In this document: positions 16,320-24,748 of the stretch, one piece after another
Layout of the letters: the number at the start of each line of letters is the position of its first letter
How positions within the stretch are numbered: the first letter of the stretch is position 1
Notes under the pieces: model-generated
The model's input: the letters and a program-made list of their open reading frames with translations, nothing else
What the model was told of the DNA's origin: nothing
Database searches by the model: none
Assembly: GCA_022766785.1 (NCBI GenBank)
Contig: JALEOL010000033.1
Span: 1-40,939 of the forward strand
Direction: 5' to 3'
DNA: 40,939 nucleotides
Source of the DNA: Oscillospiraceae bacterium
GTDB taxonomy: Bacteria; Bacillota; Clostridia; Oscillospirales; Ruminococcaceae
Program-made: the position numbers and the translations under genes

Positions 16320-17671
16320 TGCCGATAATCAGGAAAAACAACAAGACAATGCGCCCGGCTCAGACGCTTTGTATCGGGTTTCTGGCGATAATACTCATCG
16401 GAGCGGTGCTGCTGTGGCTGCCGTTCTCCTCGAAAAGCGGCGGCACGCCTTTCTTCGACTGCCTGTTCACCGCCGTTTCCGCCACCTGCGTCACCGGACT
16501 TGTCGTGGCGGACACCTTTACCAACTGGACGATATTCGGGCAGGCGGTAATAATGCTGCTGATACAGATCGGCGGACTGGGCTTTGTGACGATAATCACG
16601 TTCTTCAACGTCGCCGCCGGCAGAAAGCTGGGGTTCCGCACCCTGGCGAACGCCGCAGACGGTCTGACGGACAGCACGTTCCAGGGCGGCAGGCGTATTT
16701 TCATCAGTATCATGAAATACTCCATGATATTCGAGGGAGCCGGGGCGGTGCTGCTGGGCTATGCTTTCTTCCGGGAATACGGCGCTTTCGGTATCTGGAT
16801 GGGCGTATTCACCAGCGTGACCGCGTTCTGCAACGCAGGCTTTGACCTGTGCGGCATCGGCGGAGCGTATTCCAGTCTTACCAATTACTCCGGCGATCCG
16901 CTGGTGGTGATGACCGTGGCGCTGCTGGTAATTCTCGGCGGTCTGGGCTTTATCGTGTGGGAGAACTTCCTGAACCTGCGCACCGTAAAGAAGCTGAGCC
17001 TGCACACAAAGGCGGTGCTTATCTCTACCGGCGCGCTGCTTGCGGTGAGCACGCTGTTCTACCTGCTGGCGGAATGGGACAATCCCCTGACCCTCGGCTC
17101 AATGAGCTTCGGCGAGAAGCTGATGAACTCCTTCTTCTCAGGAGTGACCACCCGTACCGCCGGGTACAATACCATATCTGTAAACGATATGTCGGACTTC
17201 TCAAAGCTGGGGAGCTGCATATTCATGTTCATAGGCGCTTCGCCTGCTTCCACCGGCGGCGGTATCAAGACCACAACGGTTCTGGTGCTGATAATGACGG
17301 TGGTATCCTACCTGCGCAGCAAGAACGATGTGGAGCTTCTCGGTCACAAGATCGACAAGCTGGCGGTCTACCGCACGCTCACCGTAACGCTGCTGTCGCT
17401 TATGGCTGTGATACTGTGCTTTTCGGTGCTGTATTTCACACTGCCCGAGGACGTCAGCGGAGTTGACTGCCTGTTTGAGGCGGTGTCTGCGTTCTCCACC
17501 GCAGGGCTTTCTGCCGGGCCTACCGCAGTGGCAGGCACTCCGGGACGTATCCTGCTGATGATAACGATGTACGTCGGGCGCGTCGGGCCGGTATCGCTGG
17601 TGCTTTCCATGCTGATGAATTCAAGGCGGAAGAATATCGTGCTGCCCGACGGTCAGATAATCGTTGGCTGA
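16319..17671 (+). CDS. ktrB: KtrB/TrkH-family potassium uptake channel subunit
   Basis: A 450-residue membrane subunit with four repeated pore regions. Selectivity-filter segments are visible: TCVTGL, FCNAGFD, RTAGYNT and STAGLS, each with the expected Gly. The intramembrane Gly-rich loop that gates KtrB reads STGGGIKTTT. The length matches KtrB. The ATG overlaps the stop of the GT-C gene by one base, so it is translationally coupled to a glycan-type operon, which is odd. No KtrA/TrkA gene with an RCK domain is adjacent: a MITE and a tRNA methyltransferase follow. The regulatory subunit must be elsewhere. Confidence 0.92.
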   Translation: MPIIRKNNKTMRPAQTLCIGFLAIILIGAVLLWLPFSSKSGGTPFFDCLFTAVSATCVTGLVVADTFTNWTIFGQAVIMLLIQIGGLGFVTIITFFNVAAGRKLGFRTLANAADGLTDSTFQGGRRIFISIMKYSMIFEGAGAVLLGYAFFREYGAFGIWMGVFTSVTAFCNAGFDLCGIGGAYSSLTNYSGDPLVVMTVALLVILGGLGFIVWENFLNLRTVKKLSLHTKAVLISTGALLAVSTLFYLLAEWDNPLTLGSMSFGEKLMNSFFSGVTTRTAGYNTISVNDMSDFSKLGSCIFMFIGASPASTGGGIKTTTVLVLIMTVVSYLRSKNDVELLGHKIDKLAVYRTLTVTLLSLMAVILCFSVLYFTLPEDVSGVDCLFEAVSAFSTAGLSAGPTAVAGTPGRILLMITMYVGRVGPVSLVLSMLMNSRRKNIVLPDGQIIVG

Positions 17672-17691
17672 TATACCACGACCAATACTTT

Positions 17692-17963
17692 AGGCAACAC
17701 CGCATAATTATTGTCGTGCGATTGCGATGTCAGATTTTTCGTCAGATTGTGCAACTTGCGGTGTTCGGCGGCAGCTAAGCGCGTTCAAGCCGAACACTCG
17801 TGAGTGCAGGCGGGCTGGTCTGTCGGTCAGCCCCTCCGGCACTGCGTGCCACCTCCCCCACCGGGGGAGACACGCCCGTCAAGCGAAATTTGTGCAAGAT
17901 GACGGAAAAGATGCAAGCAAGCGTGCGGCAAAGGCGTTATCCGGTAATTGTGCGGTGTTGCCT
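17692..17963. mobile_element. MITE-like element, family 2 (272 bp)
   Basis: Terminal inverted repeats of 19 bases, at 17692-17710 and 17945-17963, differ at one position (AGGCAACACCGCATAATTA). The interior has hairpins, including CGGCACTGCGTGCC and CTCCCCCACCGGGGGAG, and no believable ORF. It fills nearly all of the 320-base gap between ktrB and the next gene. No clear target duplication can be read. Confidence 0.7.
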
Positions 17964-17993
17964 TTAATAATCCACTCCGAAAGGAAACGATAT

Positions 17994-18704
17994 ATGGAAA
18001 CCGAAACCTTTTCCCTGGGGCCGCTTACTATGTATGTGTCCGAAGATCACCGTTTCGGCACGGACGCATTCCTGCTGGCTTATTACGCCAATGTCAGACC
18101 CGACAGCGTTGTGTGCGACCTTTGCACCGGCTGCGGAATAATACCTTTGATATTCTGCAAGAACGTGAAGCCCCACCTTATTTACGCCGTGGATATCCAG
18201 GAGGAAGCGATCGAGCTGCTCCGAATGTCCGTGGAAAAAAACCACCTCGAGAATACGCTCCAGCCTGTGCTGGCGGATCTGCGCGAGCTTAACCAGACCC
18301 AGATAGGCTTTGAAACTATGGATATCGTCACCGCAAATCCCCCGTACATGACCAGCGGCTCCGGCTTTGAGAAGCTGGCAAGACCGCAGGCAATAGCACG
18401 CCACGAGCTGATGTGCACCGTTGACGATGTGTGCCGCGCCGCAGGAAAGCTGCTGAAATACGGCGGACTGCTGAAGATGTGCCACCGTCCGGAGCGCCTT
18501 GCGGACGTGCTGAACTCCATGCGCGAGAACAAGATCGAGCCGAAAAGCATAACCTTCGTGTTCAACAGCGTTCTTGACAAGCCCTGGCTGTTCCTTGTCA
18601 CCGGAAAGAAGGGGGCGAAGTCCGGCATGATCGTTGAGAAGCCCATGATACTGCGCAACGATGACAAGTCCTACACAGAGGAGTACACAAGACTTTATGA
18701 CTGA
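17994..18704 (+). CDS. tRNA1(Val) A37 N6-methyltransferase family protein (TrmN6/YabB-like)
   Basis: A 236-residue Rossmann-fold N6-adenine methyltransferase. SAM-binding motif I lies in VCDLCTGCGIIPL, and the catalytic NPPY is present (TANPPYMTSG). The opening FSLGPLTMYVSEDHRFGTDAFLLA is the signature of the TrmN6 family, which modifies A37 of tRNA(Val). The start at 17994 follows AAAGGAAA; the frame continues upstream into the MITE but has no ribosome site. Its last eight bases overlap rsmI, so the two are translationally coupled, as in many Firmicutes. Confidence 0.88.
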   Translation: METETFSLGPLTMYVSEDHRFGTDAFLLAYYANVRPDSVVCDLCTGCGIIPLIFCKNVKPHLIYAVDIQEEAIELLRMSVEKNHLENTLQPVLADLRELNQTQIGFETMDIVTANPPYMTSGSGFEKLARPQAIARHELMCTVDDVCRAAGKLLKYGGLLKMCHRPERLADVLNSMRENKIEPKSITFVFNSVLDKPWLFLVTGKKGAKSGMIVEKPMILRNDDKSYTEEYTRLYD

Positions 18705-19533
18705 CACAGGCAAGCTGTATGTGGTGGGAACGCCGATAGGCAACCTGTCGGACTTCTCTCCCCGGGGGATAGAAACGCTGGAAAGCGTGGACTATATCGC
18801 CGCGGAGGACACCCGGGTGACGCTCAGGCTGCTCTCCCACTTCGGCATAAAAAAGCCGCTGCTGAGCTATTACAAGCCGCACGAGGCGGAGAAAAGCGCA
18901 AAAATACTGGAGCTGCTCCATGACGGGAACACCGTCGCCCTGGTGAGCGACGCAGGAATGCCCTGCATATCCGACCCGGGGGTGTATCTTGTGCAGCGCT
19001 GTCATGAGCAGGGGATACCGGTTGAAAGCGTCCCCTGCTGCAACGCCGCCATTACCGCTGTCGCGATAAGCGGAATAGATACGGCGCGCTTCACGTTCGA
19101 GGGATTTCTCCCTGTGGACAAAAAGGAGCGCCGGCAAAGGCTCGCGGATATCGCCGGACTGCCCCACACGCTGATCTATTACGAAGCGCCCCACAAGCTG
19201 CGCCAGACCCTTGCGGACTTATCCCAGGCGCTGGGCGGGGACAGAAAAGCCGCTCTCTGCCGGGAGCTTACGAAGCTGCACGAGGAAGTGGTCAGGGGTA
19301 CTCTCGCAGAGCTTGGCACACTGTACGAAACCACCGAACCCCGGGGCGAATACGTCATTGTGATAGAGGGAGCAGCGCCGGTGCAGCAGGAATCCATGTC
19401 GCTTGAACAGGCGGCTGAGCTGGCAAGAAGCTACGCAGACGGCGGCATGAAGCTGTCAGAAGCCTGCAAGACCGCAGCCCAGGCAGCCGGAGTATCGCGC
19501 AAGGAGCTTTATAAGCTGCTTTCCGGCGAATAA
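18697..19533 (+). CDS. rsmI: 16S rRNA (cytidine(1402)-2'-O)-methyltransferase
   Basis: A 278-residue RsmI of the tetrapyrrole-methylase superfamily, which adds the 2'-O-methyl to C1402 in the ribosomal decoding centre. Markers are GTPIGNLSDFSPRG at the start, AAEDTR, and LVSDAGMPCISDPG. The usual PGPSA loop is replaced by PCCNAAITA, a mild deviation. The C-terminal helical tail (SLEQAAELARSYADG) is also present. The ATG overlaps the upstream methyltransferase; GAGG lies about 15 bases earlier. A short hairpin follows at about 19545-19560 before the small membrane protein. Confidence 0.95.
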   Translation: MTDTGKLYVVGTPIGNLSDFSPRGIETLESVDYIAAEDTRVTLRLLSHFGIKKPLLSYYKPHEAEKSAKILELLHDGNTVALVSDAGMPCISDPGVYLVQRCHEQGIPVESVPCCNAAITAVAISGIDTARFTFEGFLPVDKKERRQRLADIAGLPHTLIYYEAPHKLRQTLADLSQALGGDRKAALCRELTKLHEEVVRGTLAELGTLYETTEPRGEYVIVIEGAAPVQQESMSLEQAAELARSYADGGMKLSEACKTAAQAAGVSRKELYKLLSGE

Positions 19534-19581
19534 AAGACCATTCCACGGGACTTCCCGTGACATTCAGAAAGGAGAAATACC

Positions 19582-19761
19582 ATGAGCACCATCAAGGAAA
19601 GAGTTGAAAAGAAGATCGGCCCCACCGCCAAAGTAGTTATCCCGATAATCAGCGCGGTCGTGGTCGTTGCCGCCGCAGTCGCTTACATCTGCCTGAAGCT
19701 GGCGGACGAAATGCGCTACAACGAGAAGTGGAAGGACTATGACGAATGCGGCTTGCACTGA
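19582..19761 (+). CDS. Small single-pass membrane protein (59 aa)
   Basis: The start follows AAAGGAGA at the right distance. The protein has a basic amphipathic N-terminus (STIKERVEKKIGPTAK), one hydrophobic helix (VVIPIISAVVVVAAAVAYIC, about 18-37) and a charged tail with two Tyr and a Cys. Topology is probably N-in. Its last 16 bases overlap the folC start, which would couple folC to its translation. I know no family. The clean ribosome site, helix and overlap make it credible despite its size. Confidence 0.72.
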   Translation: MSTIKERVEKKIGPTAKVVIPIISAVVVVAAAVAYICLKLADEMRYNEKWKDYDECGLH

Positions 19762-21020
19762 ATTGCAGCTGTGAGGACATAGAGAGATCTCTGGGGCAGT
19801 ATTCTCACTTCGGTGCGCCGGTGAAAGATCTGTCCCGGTTTTCTGCGCTTATGCATACGCTGGGCGACCCACAGGACGATCTTCGCTTTGTCCATATCGT
19901 GGGCACCAACGGGAAAGGCTCTGTGGCGGAATTCTGCACCTCGGCGCTTGCCGCCGCAGGATATACCGTGGGGAGATTTACCTCGCCGTATGTGAACAGC
20001 GTGTGCGAGAGGATCGCCGTTGCTTATCCGGACGGGATATACGAGATAAGCTGCGCTGACTTCGCCCGGCATCTGAATACCGCCGCCGAAGCCGCTGAAA
20101 AGTGCGGCGGCATGGAATTCTCGCAGTTTGAGATCATCAACGCCGCCGCATTCCTGTATTTTGCCGAAAAGCATACAGATCACGTTGTGCTGGAAGCCGG
20201 TATCGGCGGCACGCTTGACTCCACCAACATCATAAAGCCGCCGGAAGCCGCCGTTATCACATCTGTCGGGCTTGACCACACGAAGATACTCGGCTCCACC
20301 GTTGAGGAGATCGCGCGTTCCAAATGCGGCGTGATAAAGGGCGGAAACGCCGTTGCAGCCGCAGGGATCCCCGAGCCGGCAATGCAGGTCATTCGGCAGA
20401 GGTGCGCTGATACCGGCGCACGGCTCATTATCCCCGACAGGTCGCAGCTTGTGCTTCACGGACAGCCCGGGCTTTCCGGCAGCGCGTTCTGCTATAAGGG
20501 GCAGGAATACCGTCTCAGAATGGGCGGAGCCTACCAGACAGAAAATGCCCTGACCGCGACAGAAACGCTGCTTTGCATGGGTATACCACCGGCGGATATC
20601 GCAATTGGGCTTGAACGCGCACAGATACCTGCACGAATGGAATTGTTCCGGAACGCACCGGGCAGACACGCGTTCCTGCTGGACGGCGGACATAATCCCC
20701 AGGCGGCGCAGGCGGTGCGCTTCGCTCTGGAAAGCTCAGAGTATCGCGGTATCACCGGGTTTATAGGAATGATGAATACCAAGGACTGCAAAGCGTTCCT
20801 GCGTGAGATCGTTCCCTGCCTCGACCGGGTGGTATTCGTGGACGGGTTCTCTGACGGCGACGTCCCGGCGGAGGAGCTGAAAAACCTTTCCGGCGCTGAA
20901 GCGGAGCTGTTCCACGACCCGAAAGCGGCGCTGGAATACGCCGGAAGCCTGCCGGGTGAGCTGGTATATTTCGGCGGCAGCTTCTATTTCGCCGCCGCGA
21001 TAAGAAAGCTGCTCATATAG
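19746..21020 (+). CDS. folC: Bifunctional folylpolyglutamate/dihydrofolate synthase
   Basis: A 424-residue Mur-ligase-like enzyme that adds glutamate to folates and possibly to dihydropteroate. The P-loop is VGTNGKGSVAEF, the second ATP/Mg site VLEAGIGGTLDSTN, and ITSVGLDHTKILG carries the usual Asp-His. The C-terminal domain starts with GGHNPQA. The length is normal. The start at 19746 lies inside the small membrane protein gene, with GGAAGGA upstream. A strong bidirectional hairpin follows the stop. Confidence 0.94.
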   Translation: MRLALNCSCEDIERSLGQYSHFGAPVKDLSRFSALMHTLGDPQDDLRFVHIVGTNGKGSVAEFCTSALAAAGYTVGRFTSPYVNSVCERIAVAYPDGIYEISCADFARHLNTAAEAAEKCGGMEFSQFEIINAAAFLYFAEKHTDHVVLEAGIGGTLDSTNIIKPPEAAVITSVGLDHTKILGSTVEEIARSKCGVIKGGNAVAAAGIPEPAMQVIRQRCADTGARLIIPDRSQLVLHGQPGLSGSAFCYKGQEYRLRMGGAYQTENALTATETLLCMGIPPADIAIGLERAQIPARMELFRNAPGRHAFLLDGGHNPQAAQAVRFALESSEYRGITGFIGMMNTKDCKAFLREIVPCLDRVVFVDGFSDGDVPAEELKNLSGAEAELFHDPKAALEYAGSLPGELVYFGGSFYFAAAIRKLLI

Positions 21021-21022
21021 AA

Positions 21023-21055
21023 AAAACGTGGCGAAGCTCGACCTCGCCACGTTTT
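21023..21055 (+). terminator. Terminator of folC
   Basis: A 12-bp perfect stem, 21023-21034 with 21044-21055, ending in TTTT. Confidence 0.85.
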
Positions 21056-21094
21056 GCGTATATTATGCTGACCTTTCCCCGAACTGCACGGTGC

Positions 21095-21126
21095 AATTTG
21101 TGTCAAAGTCGTATTTGACACGAATT
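21095..21126. repeat. Inverted repeat next to the MITE
   Basis: Arms of 13 bases (21095-21107 and 21114-21126) with one mismatch and a 6-base loop; each arm contains TGTCAAA/TTTGACA. It touches the left end of the MITE at 21128. It could be an operator, a hairpin or a relic of insertion. Confidence 0.5.
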
Positions 21127-21127
21127 T

Positions 21128-21313
21128 ATACTAATAACCGTTTGAACGAAGGAAAAGATTTGCGGAAAGACAGTACCGATATCTAGGAAAAGAAACGCAG
21201 GCGTACTGTATGTACGCATTATCCGCTGCGCGGAAAACGCTCAAGTTTCTTTGACGAAGATAGCGGTGCTGGATTTCTGCAAAGATTTCCTGAGTTTAAA
21301 TGGTTATTAGTAT
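21128..21313. mobile_element. MITE-like element, family 1, long copy (186 bp)
   Basis: Terminal inverted repeats of 20 bases (21128-21147 and 21294-21313) differ at two positions. Internal arms also pair imperfectly (CAGTACCGATATCT with AGATAGCGGTGCTG), so the whole unit can fold into a long hairpin. It has no ORF. The right 59 bases match the 78-bp copy at 10361-10438. Confidence 0.82.
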
Positions 21314-21374
21314 TAATAATGCGCAATATTGCCGTATCATGCGAATTGCCGCCAGCACAAAATTGTTCACACTA

Positions 21375-21403
21375 TTGACAAACAGGGAACGATGTGGTAT
21401 AAT
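21375..21403 (+). promoter_or_regulatory. Promoter of the DUF2726 gene
   Basis: TTGACA (21375-21380), 17-base spacer, TATAAT (21398-21403); a perfect sigma-A consensus 37 bases before the start codon. Confidence 0.85.
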
Positions 21404-21439
21404 CAATATTCGTGAAACTAACCGTGAGGAGGACGAAAA

Positions 21440-21907
21440 ATGGATATTCTGCCCTGGGTGGGGATAGCGCTGCTTATCCTTGCGATACTTATCTGGATAT
21501 ATATCAGGCTGCACGAAAAGCTGCCGTATGAACTGAACGAAACCATTCTGACAGAGCGCGAAAGGTCATTCTACCGGATACTCCGGCCTGTCGCAGACAA
21601 GCTGGAGCTTCAGATCTGTCCGAAGGTAAGAGTGGCGGATATCGTGTCGATAAAAAAAGGCACCCGGGACTGGCAGAAGTGGTTCAACAAGATACGCTCC
21701 AAGCACGTTGACTTTCTGCTTTGCGACTATGATATGAACATTGTGCTGATGATCGAGCTGGACGACCGCAGCCACGAAACGGAACGCGCGAAGCGAAACG
21801 ACGCCCTCAAGAACGCTATTTTCGGCGAACGCCTGGTGCGGATCCGCTCCCTGAAAGAGGATCCCGAACCGCCGATCGTCGCCGCACTGAAAAAGCTGGA
21901 CAGGTGA
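21440..21907 (+). CDS. DUF2726 protein with N-terminal membrane helix
   Basis: A 155-residue protein. Residues 4-24 (LPWVGIALLILAILIWIYI) are a membrane anchor. The rest fits the DUF2726 family: ILTERERSFYRIL, then VDFLLCDYDMNIVLMIELDDRSH. The D...ELDD core of that segment resembles a PD-(D/E)xK nuclease core, and DUF2726 has been placed near such folds. Activity is unproven and a membrane-tethered nuclease-like fold may have another use. It is monocistronic, with a consensus promoter and GAGGAGGA ribosome site. Confidence 0.8.
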   Translation: MDILPWVGIALLILAILIWIYIRLHEKLPYELNETILTERERSFYRILRPVADKLELQICPKVRVADIVSIKKGTRDWQKWFNKIRSKHVDFLLCDYDMNIVLMIELDDRSHETERAKRNDALKNAIFGERLVRIRSLKEDPEPPIVAALKKLDR

Positions 21908-22017
21908 ATTTCGGTTTCCCGGAAAAATGTCAGCAGATTTCCTGTAACCTAAATTGCCTAATATCTTAACCCTTCAATGAAATTTGTGTGAAAAGATGAA
22001 ATATTAACAAAAGGCAC

Positions 22018-22046
22018 TTGAAAAGTTGAAAACTTTATGTTAAAAT
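22018..22046 (+). promoter_or_regulatory. Promoter of the GGDEF-EAL gene
   Basis: TTGAAA (22018-22023), 17-base spacer, TAAAAT (22041-22046). Confidence 0.65.
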
Positions 22047-22119
22047 GAATATGTAAAGCAACAGACGTTATACTAAAACACTCGATTGTTAAAAAATAAA
22101 CAAATCTGAGGTGATCACT

Positions 22120-24684
22120 TTGAGCAATTCACACGATCAGATCAGCTCCGGGGACGCCGGAATGCTGTTCAATGCAGTGGAAAACAGTGGAAATATTGCA
22201 TATACTATGAGTTTCCGGCAGGGATTTCCGGTGAGGATACTTGCGGGCGGGAGCGAGTTCGGCGGCGCAGGCGATACCGTGGTAATGGGCGAGACGGTGC
22301 ACCCCGATGACTACCAGCCGTTCTGCGAGGTCATCAGCCGTGTGATAGGCGGCACCGCCGATGAGATCAAGGTTCACGCGCGTATGAAATGCGCAGGCGA
22401 TTACCAGTGGTATTACATAACCGGAAAGGCACGGCGAAGCGGCGGTCATCTTGACTTCATAGACGGAATGATGTTCAATGTCACGGAGTATCTCGACTGC
22501 GAGGGCGAGGACAATGTTATGCGCCGCTACCGCAGCAAGCACACCGTGTCAATGGAGCAGGCGGCGTATACTCTCAGGGATATTCTCGGGGAGGACTACC
22601 TTGTCAGGATACAGCAGCCCTTCTCACAGACAAAGGGGCTGTATTCCGCGATAATCGACAGCGACGGCACCGTGATACTCCCCAAGGGGCAGGACGCAGG
22701 TCAGAACCTCAATAAAATGGACTATCAGCGCCGCAAGAATATCCGGGTGCGCCACCAGCCTCTTGGAAGCTGGGTGATCACCGGGGAAAGCCAGGACATC
22801 ATCGACGGAAGCGCGACTCTGCTCGAAACTATGGCGCATACCGTGTCGGGCGTGGCGAATTCCTACGTTGCGCTGGTTGACGAAATGGAGACCTCTCAGA
22901 ACGCCAACAAGCTGCTGGGGCAGAATTTCGAGGATCAGATCCTTGTGAACGGCGTATATTCGATATTCCTGCAAAGCCCGGACACCAGGACTGCGATAAA
23001 GAACATCACTATGCTTATCAGCGAGCATTTCGGGCTGTCGGAGATACAGTTCTGCAGCAATGAGAACAACCCTGCAAAGACCTACAAGCTGGATCGCTCC
23101 GCGGCAGTGGTGCCGGTGGTGGGGAGCTTTTCGCTGCGCCCGGAAATACGGGAGGAGCTGGATTACAGCGGAATAGTCTGCACCGACCAGAACAGCATCG
23201 GCATGACCTCGTCAAAGAAGAACCTCAGCTGTGTGCTTGCCCGGACATACGACCAGGGCAGCAATCGCGGCGTGCTTCTTTACATAGCCAGGGACTCCGG
23301 CAAGGAGTGGACTTCCAGGGAACGTTCCCTGATAAAGAGCCTGACCCAGCTTCTTTCCACCGTCATATACAAGATGTTCCTGGAGGACGAACTCAGCAGC
23401 TCACGGGTGCGCCTGGAGCGGCTCGCATACTACGACGCAGCCACCAATATCCCGAACCGCAGCTGCTTTGAGCACGAATTCACCCAGGGTATTGCGGTGG
23501 GGCATTTCGGCGCGGTGATCGCTGTGGAGTTCTCAAACCTGAAAAACATCTCCGAGATATACGGCTTCGGATACGCCGACGATATCCTGCGCAGCTGTGC
23601 GGAGTATATTACAGCGATACCCTGCGGCTGCCTGAAGAAAGTGTTCCGCTTTTCCAGCGATATCCTGTTCGTTGCGATGAGGGGAGCTGAGCGCGAGGAG
23701 GCGCGGCAGTTCGCCCAGGCGATACTGACGAAGTTCCGTTCGCCGTGGTACCTGCATGACAACGAACACCACATGCGCGTCTACGCAGGCTTCGCGATGT
23801 ACCCCGACGACGCAGAGAGCGTCCCTGCCTGCGTCAGTGCGGCGACTCACACTCTGCGGCTTGCCAAGGAACGCCGCCTGGAGGACGCCGTGTGCTATTC
23901 CGAGGGTCTGGAGGAGGATCTCACAGACAACCGCATGGTAAAAAAGCTGATAACCGACGCGGCAGAGCACGGCTTCCGCGGCTTCTATTGCCTGTATCAG
24001 CCGGTTCTGGAGATGAGCACCGGGGCGCTCCACTGCTGCGAGGCTACCGTTTTCTGGGGTAACAGCGACATGACCGTTCCCCGGGAGCGCTTTATGCCGA
24101 TAATCGACCAGCTGGGGCTTTCCAAGAAATTCTACAGCTTCATCTGCAACATGATATGCAGCTTCTGCGCAGAAGTCAGGAGAAAGGGATTTCCGGATTT
24201 CCGGGTTAGTTTTGCGATACCGGAGAATATTCTCAGCGGAGAGACCTCTGTTGACGTTCTCCAGAGCAGCCTTGTGTCCTGTTCGCTGCCCCCGTCGGCG
24301 GTAAGCATCGCAGTTTCGGAGGGCGAGGGGACGCTCACCGGCAGCGCATATCTTCAGCAGCTTTCCGACATGGGCGTGAATATCATCGCGGACGACACCG
24401 GCACGGGCTACTTCACCGCAGAGCTTCTGGAAAATTCCGCTGTTAAGACCGTGAAGATCAAGGCGTCAAGGATGTCCGGGGACGCTATCTCGGCGTCGTT
24501 CGTGCGGTCGGTGATAAAGCTCGCCCGGGAGAAAAACATCGCCGTGTGCGCCCGTGACGTGGACAATCCGCAGGATCTCACTGCGCTGGGGGGATTTGAC
24601 GTTGACCTCATCGAGGGTATATTCAACGGCAGACCGCTCCGGGACAAGGACTTCATCGACAAAATGACCCAGACGGCGATCTGA
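22120..24684 (+). CDS. Degenerate GGDEF-EAL protein with PAS and GAF-like sensor region
   Basis: An 854-residue cytosolic protein. A PAS-like domain covers about 40-130 (HPDDYQPF to FIDGMMFNVTEYL), followed by a PocR/GAF-like sensor region (about 150-420) and a linker helix. The GGDEF domain (about 430-590) has SSDIL (512-516) where GGDEF should be, so no cyclase activity is expected. The EAL domain (about 605-850) keeps E641 (EATVFW) and a DDTGTG loop (758-763). It has lost the catalytic Lys-Ile-Asp (now KIKA), the Glu of AEGVE (now ARDVD) and the Asn of the NxS strand. It is likely a c-di-GMP receptor or an adaptor. The start is TTG at 22120, placed by GAGGTG six bases before; the GTG at 22111 lies in that ribosome site. 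Confidence 0.85.
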   Translation: MSNSHDQISSGDAGMLFNAVENSGNIAYTMSFRQGFPVRILAGGSEFGGAGDTVVMGETVHPDDYQPFCEVISRVIGGTADEIKVHARMKCAGDYQWYYITGKARRSGGHLDFIDGMMFNVTEYLDCEGEDNVMRRYRSKHTVSMEQAAYTLRDILGEDYLVRIQQPFSQTKGLYSAIIDSDGTVILPKGQDAGQNLNKMDYQRRKNIRVRHQPLGSWVITGESQDIIDGSATLLETMAHTVSGVANSYVALVDEMETSQNANKLLGQNFEDQILVNGVYSIFLQSPDTRTAIKNITMLISEHFGLSEIQFCSNENNPAKTYKLDRSAAVVPVVGSFSLRPEIREELDYSGIVCTDQNSIGMTSSKKNLSCVLARTYDQGSNRGVLLYIARDSGKEWTSRERSLIKSLTQLLSTVIYKMFLEDELSSSRVRLERLAYYDAATNIPNRSCFEHEFTQGIAVGHFGAVIAVEFSNLKNISEIYGFGYADDILRSCAEYITAIPCGCLKKVFRFSSDILFVAMRGAEREEARQFAQAILTKFRSPWYLHDNEHHMRVYAGFAMYPDDAESVPACVSAATHTLRLAKERRLEDAVCYSEGLEEDLTDNRMVKKLITDAAEHGFRGFYCLYQPVLEMSTGALHCCEATVFWGNSDMTVPRERFMPIIDQLGLSKKFYSFICNMICSFCAEVRRKGFPDFRVSFAIPENILSGETSVDVLQSSLVSCSLPPSAVSIAVSEGEGTLTGSAYLQQLSDMGVNIIADDTGTGYFTAELLENSAVKTVKIKASRMSGDAISASFVRSVIKLAREKNIAVCARDVDNPQDLTALGGFDVDLIEGIFNGRPLRDKDFIDKMTQTAI

Positions 24685-24710
24685 CTTCGCCGGGGTGAAT
24701 TACACAAAAT

Positions 24711-24742
24711 CGCCGCCGGAGTGCACAGCGCATTCCGGCGGC
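24711..24742. terminator. Bidirectional terminator between convergent genes
   Basis: GCCGCCGGA (24712-24720) pairs with TCCGGCGGC (24734-24742), and the stem extends inward by TGC/GCA. It serves both the GGDEF-EAL gene and the convergent amidase gene. Confidence 0.7.
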
Positions 24743-24748
24743 TTAGTA

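Noticed and set aside
22120-24684. Active diguanylate cyclase/phosphodiesterase
   Set aside because: Key residues of both domains are replaced, so catalysis is unlikely from the sequence.
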